A stretch of 5,823 nucleotides of DNA from Methanofastidiosum sp. Lineage in GTDB: Archaea > Methanobacteriota_B > Thermococci > Methanofastidiosales > Methanofastidiosaceae. The notes below the pieces were generated by a model that ran no database searches, was not told the DNA's origin, and was given only the letters and a program-made list of their open reading frames with translations. Position numbers and translations under genes: made by a program. The stretch spans positions 2,546 through 8,368 of the forward strand of contig DUKX01000143.1 in assembly GCA_013329085.1 (NCBI GenBank), written 5' to 3'. Positions 1 to 5,743 of the stretch are shown here, one piece after another; within the stretch, counting starts at the first letter, position 1, and every line of letters begins with the position of its first letter.

Positions 1-372
1 ATTCTTGCCTTGATTTCATTTTTTGCTATGGTTTCAAGAGAACTTGTTAAAGATATAGAGGATTTGAAAGGTGACATAAAAAAGGGCGCAAAAACTCTCC
101 CTGCGATAATAGGGGAGTCAAAAACATTTAACTTGGCCTTTATTTTTCTCTTGATTGCGGCATTTCTTTTATATATCCCATTTGTTACAGGATTATATAG
201 CTACATTTATCTTGGGATTGTAACACCTGTTGTAATTTTTGTCTTTTACATACTTTATACAATCCTAAAGCATAATGAAAATTCGGGAAAGATACAGAGA
301 AACATAAAGAAGGCTATGTATCTTGTCTTATTGATATTCCTTCTTAGTGCCATTATTTTTCGGATTATGTAA
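1..372 (+). CDS. UbiA-family prenyltransferase, C-terminal part (probable digeranylgeranylglyceryl phosphate synthase), 5'-truncated
   Basis: This is the last 123 codons of an integral membrane prenyltransferase. The reading frame is open from base 1, so the ATG-like starts inside it are not the true start. The visible part begins with the second aspartate-rich motif of the UbiA superfamily (RELVKDIEDLKGD, with D18, D21 and D25 counted from the window edge), which binds Mg-prenyl diphosphate. The KGAKTLP segment that usually follows is present, then three hydrophobic helices at about 44-64, 67-86 and 103-122. In archaea this form of the family is typically geranylgeranylglyceryl phosphate geranylgeranyltransferase, which adds the second C20 chain of archaeal ether lipids. 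That assignment is by motif resemblance; another UbiA member such as a quinone or heme prenyltransferase is less likely. The first aspartate-rich motif lies outside the window. The Cas4-like gene follows after 17 bp and is probably cotranscribed. Confidence 0.85.
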   Translation: MLALISFFAMVSRELVKDIEDLKGDIKKGAKTLPAIIGESKTFNLAFIFLLIAAFLLYIPFVTGLYSYIYLGIVTPVVIFVFYILYTILKHNENSGKIQRNIKKAMYLVLLIFLLSAIIFRIM

Positions 373-374
373 AA

Positions 375-380
375 GAGGAG
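375..380 (+). promoter_or_regulatory. Shine-Dalgarno site of the Cas4-like gene
   Basis: GAGGAG lies 9 nt before the ATG at 390 and just after the TAA of the prenyltransferase gene. It supports this start codon. No TATA-like box is seen in the 17-bp gap, so the two genes are probably one transcription unit. Confidence 0.6.
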
Positions 381-389
381 AGCCAAGAT

Positions 390-1196
390 ATGATTTATGT
401 TACAGACCTGACTGAATATCTATTCTGCCCATATAAACTATACCTCAAAAAAATCAAAGGCCTCCCACTTCCGCAAACACCCGAGATGTTAACCGGAACG
501 ATAATACACAAAATATACGAAGAAGTGATGTTGAGGGAAAGAATAATAATTGATCAACGAATAGATGAAAAAATGGGAATCGATGAAATCTTTAAGATCC
601 TCTATGCAGATTCCAAAAGGGTCATTAAAAATATAATGATAAAAAACAAGGGGAAATTAAAAGATGCTGGTGTAGACTATCTGGAACTTATTAAAGAGCT
701 GCAGGAAGAATTAAAGGAAGACGAGCTCTTGAAATCAATCAGGATCAAGAAATACATAGGTCTTTATGGTAAGGACCAAAATCTTTACAAAAATCTTTTC
801 ATGATGAAGGATATGGAGTATTCGATATTCTCAACTGAGTTGGGACTAAGTGGAAAAATTGATAAGCTTGAAGAAGATTCCGAAGGAAACTTATTTCCTG
901 TCGAGCTTAAAACTGGGCTATTTTCAAACGGTATAAGAAAACATGAAAAACTACAAGTTTCAGCATATGCCCTGCTTTTAGAAAAAGAAAGAGGAATAAA
1001 AATACCTTTAGGTTTTTTAGAATATTATCAGGTCAAACAGAGGATCCCTTTTCTGATAAAAGATGAAGACAAGAAGGAAGTACTAGATATATTATCAAAA
1101 GTAAAAGAACTTCTTGAAGGAGAAAAGGAGCCCAAAAAGGATAAAAAGAACTTTTGTAAACGATGCGGATATAACGAATTCTGTTGGAGTAGCTAG
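390..1196 (+). CDS. cas4: Cas4-like (DUF83/RecB-type) PD-(D/E)XK nuclease with Fe-S cluster cysteines
   Basis: This 268-residue protein has all the landmarks of the Cas4/Dna2-type nuclease fold. C13 sits in an FCPYKLY motif, followed by a GTIIH motif with H40. The active site is D158 in GKIDKLEE and E172/K174 in PVELKTG, followed by Q189 and Y193 of the QxxxY motif. The cluster is closed by C256, C259 and C265 (CKRCGYNEFC), so C13 plus three C-terminal cysteines can bind a 4Fe-4S cluster. Family members are metal-dependent DNA exonucleases or endonucleases; CRISPR Cas4 trims prespacers for integration. At 268 residues it is longer than a typical Cas4 of about 200, because of a charged, mostly helical stretch at about 48-140 between H40 and D158. 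No cas1, cas2 or CRISPR array is visible, so a stand-alone role in DNA repair or processing is equally possible. The family call is firm; the CRISPR role and the symbol are tentative. It ends in a 4-bp tail-to-tail overlap with the gene on the - strand. Confidence 0.87.
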   Translation: MIYVTDLTEYLFCPYKLYLKKIKGLPLPQTPEMLTGTIIHKIYEEVMLRERIIIDQRIDEKMGIDEIFKILYADSKRVIKNIMIKNKGKLKDAGVDYLELIKELQEELKEDELLKSIRIKKYIGLYGKDQNLYKNLFMMKDMEYSIFSTELGLSGKIDKLEEDSEGNLFPVELKTGLFSNGIRKHEKLQVSAYALLLEKERGIKIPLGFLEYYQVKQRIPFLIKDEDKKEVLDILSKVKELLEGEKEPKKDKKNFCKRCGYNEFCWSS

Positions 1197-2116
1197 CTGT
1201 AAGTTTTCTTTATGTTTGAGAACTCTTCATCATTGAAGCTATTGATTATTGTAACTTTTTCTGCTTTTATTGCTTTGATATATTTCATGAAAAGGTCATC
1301 TTGACTATTTCCTTCTATGTAAAGCTTTGAAGGTATATCTACAAGAAGTCTATTGTTTACTGTAGATATGGCATGAAGTATCTGCATCCCATCTTTATCT
1401 ATATCTACAATATAAACATAAGAAGTGTAACCTTTAGTGATTGCCATTGAGGTGTAAAGAATAGCAAAATCTTCACAATCCCCGCCCCCAAAATCTATAG
1501 TCTCGTCAGGGTAGAAAATAATGTCTGGGAAGTTCTGTATCGTTACAGAGTCCCTGAGTTTTACTTCAAGCCACTTATCATTTTTTAAATCATATGCTTT
1601 GATGTTTGTCCATTCTTGAGTGCCTTCTGAAGTGCGGGTAAATGGGTCATAATAGTAGTAAAAATTGTCTATTATGTAATTGTATGAATTTAAGAGATAG
1701 TTCCCGGGAGGAATTTCTTCATTTATTTGATTTATTCCTTCAGAATTTGGCGTGATAAATTTTCCCATGTCTCTCTGATCTTCAACTATATTATTTTCTA
1801 TTCTTGCAGAGTATCTCTGCAAAATCAGCGACGACCTTTTTTGCGAATTAATAAATAGTTCTTGATAAATAAGTAGTTGTTCATTTTCTTCTTGGGCGCT
1901 GGAAAGAAGTTTTTCTAAATCTTGAATCTTTTCAGTGTATTGCTCAACTTGAATGTCTGTTGCATTCTGGGCCAATACTGGTGGTAGAGGGGGTCCGCTA
2001 GAATAATATTCTGTGAAAAAAACATTATCTATCAGTATGAACATAGCAATAAAAATAACTGGAATTATGAACCATTTTTTGGGAGTTTTCTTTTTTTGAG
2101 TCTTTTCCACAACCAT
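1193..2116 (-). CDS. Membrane-anchored transglutaminase-like (papain-fold) protein
   Basis: This 307-residue protein has a lysine-rich N-terminus (residues 5-14) and one hydrophobic helix at about 15-34, which suggests an N-in anchor with the rest outside the cell. A glutamate/glutamine-rich, coiled-coil-like stretch follows at about 52-85. The C-terminal domain carries the transglutaminase-like catalytic pattern: C214 in FGGGDCEDFA, H248 in ILHAI and D260 in LLVDIPS. The upstream YYYYDPF and TREW-like features also fit bacterial/archaeal transglutaminase-like domains. These domains act as proteases, amidases or cross-linkers on proteins or cell-envelope material; the substrate here is unknown. 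The start is supported by a TATA-like box about 25 nt upstream with almost no leader and no Shine-Dalgarno. It appears to be a single-gene unit, convergent with the Cas4-like gene. The domain call is strong; any specific activity is inference. Confidence 0.8.
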   Translation of the reverse strand: MVVEKTQKKKTPKKWFIIPVIFIAMFILIDNVFFTEYYSSGPPLPPVLAQNATDIQVEQYTEKIQDLEKLLSSAQEENEQLLIYQELFINSQKRSSLILQRYSARIENNIVEDQRDMGKFITPNSEGINQINEEIPPGNYLLNSYNYIIDNFYYYYDPFTRTSEGTQEWTNIKAYDLKNDKWLEVKLRDSVTIQNFPDIIFYPDETIDFGGGDCEDFAILYTSMAITKGYTSYVYIVDIDKDGMQILHAISTVNNRLLVDIPSKLYIEGNSQDDLFMKYIKAIKAEKVTIINSFNDEEFSNIKKTYS

Positions 2117-2136
2117 TAAAATAAATTATAATTTAA

Positions 2137-2145
2137 TATATTTAA
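2137..2145 (-). promoter_or_regulatory. TATA-like box for the transglutaminase-like gene
   Basis: On the - strand this reads TTAAATATA, centred about 25 nt before the ATG at 2116. That spacing puts transcription start at or next to the start codon, so the mRNA is probably leaderless; no Shine-Dalgarno is present. The surrounding DNA is very AT-rich, which makes chance matches likely. Confidence 0.45.
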
Positions 2146-2161
2146 GAGTTAGTATTAATGT

Positions 2162-2506
2162 CTATTTCTTAGCATACTTGTTGATTAATTCGTTTAGCTC
2201 AGATATCTTAAACGGTTTTCTTATCACATCTTTTGCCCCAACTTCAAGAGCTTTGGGCCCAAGGTAACCATAAGCCGTAATGGCTACTATCCTAGCATCT
2301 GGGTCGATCGCCAATATTTCTTTTATTACCTCAATTCCATCTTTTTTTGGTAGTTTTAGATCCATAAGAGTGATGTCAGGTTTATGTTTTATGTACATCT
2401 CAAGTGCTTCATCTCCATCTTTTGCAAGAAGAAGTTCGTAACCAAGTGAGATTTTGTAAAAATCCAAAAGCTCCAAATAATCCTCGGCTATTAATACCTT
2501 CACCAT
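2162..2506 (-). CDS. Stand-alone response regulator receiver domain (CheY-like fold)
   Basis: The whole 114-residue protein is one receiver domain with no output domain. The acidic pair E8/D9 (IAEDY) and the phospho-acceptor D49 (TLMDLKLP) form the Mg-binding pocket. The switch threonine T77 (AITAYG) and the conserved lysine K97 in RKPF complete the set, so it should be phosphorylatable. It begins 9 bp after the stop of the two-helix membrane protein gene. A TGAGGT motif there serves as that gene's stop codon and as this gene's Shine-Dalgarno, so the two are probably translationally coupled. Single-domain receivers act as phosphorelay carriers or by binding a partner. No chemotaxis genes are in view, so calling it CheY would go too far. 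The kinase that phosphorylates it is not encoded in this window. Confidence 0.92.
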   Translation of the reverse strand: MVKVLIAEDYLELLDFYKISLGYELLLAKDGDEALEMYIKHKPDITLMDLKLPKKDGIEVIKEILAIDPDARIVAITAYGYLGPKALEVGAKDVIRKPFKISELNELINKYAKK

Positions 2507-2512
2507 TTTAAT

Positions 2513-2518
2513 ACCTCA
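2513..2518 (-). promoter_or_regulatory. Shine-Dalgarno site of the receiver gene, overlapping the upstream stop codon
   Basis: On the - strand this reads TGAGGT. Its TGA is the stop of the upstream membrane-protein gene, and GAGGT matches the anti-Shine-Dalgarno of archaeal 16S rRNA. The ATG follows 6 nt later at 2506, which favours reinitiation and coupled translation of the pair. Confidence 0.65.
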
Positions 2519-2848
2519 CGTAATTTCATTATACATCTTTTCCATATTATCGAGAGTTTTTTTCAGGAACAACAGTTGTTCTCTCTCTCCGGGTGGTAGA
2601 TTTTCAGCCTTCAAAGAGTCTGCCACACCCATTACTATTGTCAGAGGGTTTCTAAAGTAGTCAATTACGTTTCTAATCCGATATGACACATATTCAAGAA
2701 TCACCGCAGCGACTAAAAAAGCTATAACTGAACTCCTAACCATGTAAAAAGATCTGTCCCCTAGCATTAAATAGGAAACCCCTATTAGCAATATTATCAA
2801 TATTGAAATTAGATAACCGCCTATTTTAATACTGAAAATCTTTTTCAT
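2516..2848 (-). CDS. Small membrane protein with a degenerate, histidine-free HisKA/DHp-like segment
   Basis: This 110-residue protein has two hydrophobic helices (about 8-29 and 36-55) joined by a short loop. A cytosolic helical segment of about 55 residues follows. Its start, VIDYFRNPLTIVMGVADSL (61-79), closely resembles the helix-1 signature of histidine kinase dimerisation domains (H-E-x-R-N/T-P-L-T-x-I-x-G-x-A-x-x-L). By alignment on RNPL, the phospho-acceptor position is D63, not histidine, and the protein contains no histidine at all. The second DHp helix would be about 87-108. There is no ATPase domain: the gene stops and the receiver gene starts 9 bp later, leaving no room for one even in another frame. 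It may be a membrane dock or phosphatase-like partner for the receiver, or a kinase remnant. I do not recognise a named family; the DHp resemblance is by eye. Confidence 0.75.
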   Translation of the reverse strand: MKKIFSIKIGGYLISILIILLIGVSYLMLGDRSFYMVRSSVIAFLVAAVILEYVSYRIRNVIDYFRNPLTIVMGVADSLKAENLPPGEREQLLFLKKTLDNMEKMYNEIT

Positions 2849-2874
2849 GGACTAATTATAATACGGGCTAAATG

Positions 2875-2882
2875 TATAAAAG
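2875..2882 (-). promoter_or_regulatory. TATA-like box for the membrane protein-receiver operon
   Basis: On the - strand this reads CTTTTATA, centred about 30 nt before the ATG at 2848. It predicts transcription start only a few bases before the start codon. No Shine-Dalgarno precedes the ATG, which fits a leaderless or very short-leader mRNA. It lies in the 77-bp gap downstream of the prepilin peptidase gene. Confidence 0.5.
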
Positions 2883-2925
2883 CATTGCTATTATTTTAGG
2901 TGAATTATTGCCCCGAGATTTATGC

Positions 2926-3660
2926 TCATTTTAATAAAATAAGAATCATAACTACCCTAAGCATAACATCTCCAAATAAAACAGCTATAAAATACCCAAA
3001 TGTTATGGGCACGATAAATGGGAGTCCTGGAGTTGCCCAAAGATTGTCAATCCCTTTTTCAATCAGCTCTTCTTTATACTTCTTGACATCGAAATCTAAA
3101 TCTCCAATGAAAAGCCTGATTACTCTTTTTCCTTTTTTAAACTCCTCTAATGGATAAAACTTCTCAGATAATTTATCTGTTTTTAGTCTATATCCAACCA
3201 TCATGGCAAGTATTTTTTTGAGCTTCCCTGAATCATATTCCTTTGGAGAATCCTTTCTAAATAAATTATATATTAGGATCGCAATAGGGAGTAAAAGGCT
3301 GATGATTAAGGCATTATCAAAAACTGATACAGGGAATAGCCCAAATGCGTATTCTTTTCCTGGAAGAGATGGTAAAAGTGTCCCAAGGCCCATTAATATT
3401 TTTCCATCTCCGCCTCCAAATAGCCCTAGATAGAATAACAACAAAGCAAGCCCAAACATTAGTAAGAATACCCCTCCAGTAATTAATAATGGCCTAAATG
3501 ATTGAAATGTAAAGGAAAGATAAATCGCATGAATAAATCCTATTATTGCAAGAATAATCCAGTGCCACTCTTCAATCTCCCTCTTTTTAATGTCAAGATA
3601 AGAAGCATGAAAAAGGACAACTCCACCGATAGCAATCTTAAGAATAGTAAATAAATCCAT
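2926..3660 (-). CDS. Archaeal A24-family prepilin/preflagellin peptidase (FlaK/PibD-like)
   Basis: This is a 244-residue polytopic membrane aspartyl protease. The two catalytic aspartates of the family are visible: D23 in SYLDIKKREI at the end of the first helix, and D85 in the GGGDGKI (GxGD) motif. Hydrophobic segments lie at about 5-20, 33-50, 57-80, 87-98, 112-133 and 215-243. A charged soluble insert at about 136-205 resembles the extra cytoplasmic domain of archaeal FlaK-type enzymes, and the TPGLPFIVPITFGYF stretch near the C-terminus is also typical. The enzyme removes the short positively charged leader of type IV pilins or archaellins at the inner face of the membrane, before assembly. 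No pilin or archaellum gene is adjacent, so its substrates cannot be named. The start is backed by a TATA-like box about 25 nt upstream. It is probably a monocistronic gene. Confidence 0.88.
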   Translation of the reverse strand: MDLFTILKIAIGGVVLFHASYLDIKKREIEEWHWIILAIIGFIHAIYLSFTFQSFRPLLITGGVFLLMFGLALLLFYLGLFGGGDGKILMGLGTLLPSLPGKEYAFGLFPVSVFDNALIISLLLPIAILIYNLFRKDSPKEYDSGKLKKILAMMVGYRLKTDKLSEKFYPLEEFKKGKRVIRLFIGDLDFDVKKYKEELIEKGIDNLWATPGLPFIVPITFGYFIAVLFGDVMLRVVMILILLK

Positions 3661-3680
3661 GAAGATATTTAAAGCATTGA

Positions 3681-3689
3681 ATTTAAAAG
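3681..3689 (-). promoter_or_regulatory. TATA-like box for the prepilin peptidase gene
   Basis: On the - strand this reads CTTTTAAAT, preceded by an A-rich, BRE-like AATCAAAC. Its centre is about 25 nt from the ATG at 3660, which predicts a leaderless transcript. A second TTTAAATAT lies closer to the ATG (about 3664-3673) but is too close to act as the TATA box for this start. Confidence 0.5.
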
Positions 3690-3757
3690 GTTTGATTATT
3701 TCTTTATCTCTAAAATAATAGCCATTAAAATTTAAATTGAATCAATAGAATTATATT

Positions 3758-3771
3758 AAAAAAATAAAAAA
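3758..3771 (-). terminator. T-rich terminator after the malic enzyme gene
   Basis: On the - strand two runs of T (TTTTTT, A, TTTTTTT) begin right after the TAA stop of malic enzyme. Archaeal RNA polymerase terminates at such T-tracts without needing a hairpin, and none is seen. The position fits the end of the fumarase-malic enzyme operon and separates it from the prepilin peptidase promoter about 70 bp further on. Confidence 0.55.
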
Positions 3772-5127
3772 TTATTTAGGGGGCATCTCTATCATGCCAT
3801 GCTTCATTAGAATGTGTGTTTCATCTCTGGCTTTTTTGATAGTTTTTTCGGCAATTTCATAAAGCTCGTTTTTGTTGTATTTGACTCTTGCAATGCCCTG
3901 CTCAATAGCCTTCATACCTACAGCCACAGCCTCTCTTGGGAATACTTCCCACTCGCTCATCTTTGGAACTATGTATTCATCAGAAAGCCCTTTGTCCTCT
4001 GCTGTCTTTGCAATTTCGAATGCCGCTGCAACGCACATTTCATCAGTTATAGTTTTAGCTCGGACATCTAAAGCCCCTCTAAAAATACCTGGGAATACAA
4101 TTGAATTGTTAATTTGATTTGGGAAGTCGCTTCTTCCTGTGCCAACAATTCTAACACCAGCTTCTTTTGCTTCCCACGGCCAAATCTCTGGCATAGGATT
4201 TGCGGATGCGAATAGGATTGCATCTGTTGCCATTCCTCTTACCTCTTCCTTCTTTATGGTGTCTGGGCCAGGCTTTGACGCCGCTATACAAATATCAGCT
4301 CCTTTAAGTGCTTCTTTTATCCCGCCACTTCTCTGCTCCTTGTTTGCATTGATGCATAGATCCCATTTGAAGGGATTATTTGTTTTGTCTGCCTCAAGAT
4401 CTTTCCTGTTTGCATTTAAAATTCCTTTTGAATCAACTGCAGTTATGTTTTTCTTTTTTGCCCCTGCTGCGACCAATACCCTCGATGATGCTATGTTTGC
4501 TGCGCCTGTTCCCACAAGTACAATATTAGCTTCACTAAGCTTTTTGCCAACAACCTTTAATGCATTAATCGCTCCTGCAACTTCTACAGTAGCTGTACCC
4601 TGTTGGTCATCATGCCATACTGGTATGTCCATTTCCTTATCTGCCCTTAATTTGTCCAGGATAAAGAAGCACTTCGGCTTTTCAAGATCCTCAAGATTAA
4701 TTCCTCCAAATGTGGGCTTGAGTAGTTTGCAAACTTCAATTATTTTTTCCGGATCCCGTGTGTCAAGGCAGATTGGATACGCATCGACTCCGCCAAGATA
4801 CTTGAAAAGAAGGGCTTTCCCCTCCATGACTGGCATTGCGGCCTCTGGACCGATATTACCAAGCCCCAATACTCTTGTTCCATCGGACACTACAGCAACT
4901 GCATTTCCCTTGTTTGTATGGTCAAATACGGCTTCTTTATTTTTGTGGATGGCCTTACAAGGCTCTGCAACTCCAGGGGTATACCATATTGCAAAATCAG
5001 AGAAATCCCTAATGCAAACTTTTGATACAATCTCAATCTTTCCCTTGTAAAATGGGTGAAGCTTCATTGCGTCTTCTGCTGGTTTTGATGCTTTTTTAAT
5101 CAGATCTTCCTTTGAAAGTTTTTCCAT
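3772..5127 (-). CDS. NAD(P)-dependent malic enzyme (malate dehydrogenase, decarboxylating)
   Basis: This complete 451-residue protein is of the short prokaryotic malic enzyme class. It oxidatively decarboxylates L-malate to pyruvate and CO2, reducing NAD(P)+, in the cytosol. The N-terminal malic domain has the catalytic tyrosine Y49 in WYTPGVAEPC and lysine K104 in MEGKALLFK. The divalent metal is bound by E146/D147 (INLEDLEKP) and D173 of WHDDQQGT. The Rossmann domain follows, with GTGAANIASSRV at 207-217 and D232 at the end of the second strand, then FASANPMPE (307-314) and the GTGRSDFPNQINN motif (329-341). An acidic residue ending that strand is usually linked to NAD preference, but the cofactor is not settled by sequence alone. 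All key residues are intact. It starts 8 bp after the fumarase beta stop, with GGTGAT as ribosome site, and so is the last gene of the fumarase operon. Phosphate acetyltransferase-type extensions of longer bacterial forms are absent. Confidence 0.96.
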   Translation of the reverse strand: MEKLSKEDLIKKASKPAEDAMKLHPFYKGKIEIVSKVCIRDFSDFAIWYTPGVAEPCKAIHKNKEAVFDHTNKGNAVAVVSDGTRVLGLGNIGPEAAMPVMEGKALLFKYLGGVDAYPICLDTRDPEKIIEVCKLLKPTFGGINLEDLEKPKCFFILDKLRADKEMDIPVWHDDQQGTATVEVAGAINALKVVGKKLSEANIVLVGTGAANIASSRVLVAAGAKKKNITAVDSKGILNANRKDLEADKTNNPFKWDLCINANKEQRSGGIKEALKGADICIAASKPGPDTIKKEEVRGMATDAILFASANPMPEIWPWEAKEAGVRIVGTGRSDFPNQINNSIVFPGIFRGALDVRAKTITDEMCVAAAFEIAKTAEDKGLSDEYIVPKMSEWEVFPREAVAVGMKAIEQGIARVKYNKNELYEIAEKTIKKARDETHILMKHGMIEMPPK

Positions 5128-5130
5128 TAA

Positions 5131-5136
5131 ATCACC
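5131..5136 (-). promoter_or_regulatory. Shine-Dalgarno site of the malic enzyme gene
   Basis: GGTGAT on the - strand lies 3 nt before the ATG at 5127. Its first G is the last base of the TAG stop of fumarase beta. It is a perfect match to the archaeal anti-Shine-Dalgarno (AUCACC), supporting coupled translation and this start. Confidence 0.65.
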
Positions 5137-5732
5137 TATATTTTTAATATTTCCTTTGCCTTTGGTATATTTTTTTCAACTTCCTTGTCAACATCGGCAT
5201 AAAGGCTATTGCCATGTGCATCAATTGCAACTGTTAGTGGGCCAAACTTCTCACCAACTAGTACCCATAAAGCTTCGGGCATCCCAAGCTCATACCATTC
5301 TACGCCAAGTACTTCCTTGATTCCCTTGGCGGCAAGAACTGCAGCACCACCTGTTATTGCAAGATACACGCATCCAAATTTCTGCATTGCATCAACAGTA
5401 GGCTTTGACATTCCACCTTTTCCAATTATTGCTGAAACCTTAAACTTCTCTATGAACTCTGGTTCAAGTGAATTCATTCTAGTCGATGTAGTTGGACCTG
5501 CTGCAACTGCTCTCCACTTGTCATTTTGCTTTGCCATGATGGGCCCGCAGTGATAGATTGCAGCACCCTTAAAGTCATAGGGGATTTTCTTACCTTCTTT
5601 TGCATACTCTAAAGCATGCATATGGGCTTCATCTCTGGCAGTAAAGAAAACACCGTTAAGATAAACAGTTTCCCCAATCTTTAACTCTCTAACAGTTTTT
5701 TCATCAAGCGGTAAATTTAATATCTTATCCAT
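5136..5732 (-). CDS. Class I (Fe-S) fumarate hydratase, beta subunit
   Basis: This complete 198-residue protein is the size of the separate beta subunit (the C-terminal domain of one-chain class I fumarases). It works with the alpha subunit, whose gene ends just upstream, to interconvert fumarate and malate in the cytosol. Visible family motifs are TARDEAH (31-37), IYHCGP (59-64), the substrate-binding AGPTTSTRM (78-86), GKGGM (104-108), the EWYELGMPEALW stretch (145-156) and DAHGNSLY (171-178). The 4Fe-4S ligands belong to the alpha subunit. The related L(+)-tartrate dehydratase beta subunit shares these motifs. Fumarase is favoured because malic enzyme follows directly and would consume its product. 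The start is set by GAGGTGAT a few bases upstream, 4 bp after the alpha stop. Confidence 0.94.
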   Translation of the reverse strand: MDKILNLPLDEKTVRELKIGETVYLNGVFFTARDEAHMHALEYAKEGKKIPYDFKGAAIYHCGPIMAKQNDKWRAVAAGPTTSTRMNSLEPEFIEKFKVSAIIGKGGMSKPTVDAMQKFGCVYLAITGGAAVLAAKGIKEVLGVEWYELGMPEALWVLVGEKFGPLTVAIDAHGNSLYADVDKEVEKNIPKAKEILKI

Positions 5733-5735
5733 AAT

Positions 5736-5743
5736 ATCACCTC
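5736..5743 (-). promoter_or_regulatory. Shine-Dalgarno site of the fumarase beta gene
   Basis: GAGGTGAT on the - strand is an eight-base match to the archaeal anti-Shine-Dalgarno, 3 nt before the ATG at 5732. It contains the TGA stop of the alpha subunit gene, tying beta translation to alpha. Confidence 0.7.

Noticed and set aside
1..1200. CRISPR repeats near the Cas4-like gene
   Set aside because: No regularly spaced direct repeat occurs in or beside the gene, and the flanking DNA is coding on both sides.
2516..2848. Possibility that the membrane protein's N-terminus is a class III (pilin-like) signal peptide cut by the nearby peptidase
   Set aside because: KIGGYLISI has a glycine before a hydrophobic run, but it lacks the charged residue directly before the cleaved glycine. 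The protein also has a second helix and a DHp-like tail rather than a pilin body.
2516..2848. Frameshift hiding a lost kinase ATPase domain
   Set aside because: Only 9 bp separate its stop from the receiver start, and no N-, G1- or G2-box motif is seen in any frame there. Any loss would have been a deletion, not a frameshift.
2900..3157. A + strand open frame starting between the membrane protein gene and the prepilin peptidase gene
   Set aside because: Most of it is antisense to the prepilin peptidase gene and it shows no family motif. The GGTGAA near its start is not enough support.
3661..3771. Small RNA or small gene in the longest intergenic stretch
   Set aside because: It contains a TATA-like box and a T-rich terminator. 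I saw no open frame with a ribosome site and no stable hairpin.
4139..5050. A 303-codon open frame on the + strand, antisense to malic enzyme
   Set aside because: It lies wholly inside the malic enzyme gene, whose motifs are all intact. The translation is serine/proline/alanine-rich with no recognisable domain, as expected for an antisense shadow, and it has no promoter or ribosome site.
5209..5553. A 114-codon + strand open frame across the fumarase beta gene
   Set aside because: It is a shadow of a well-supported gene and shows no domain or start signal.
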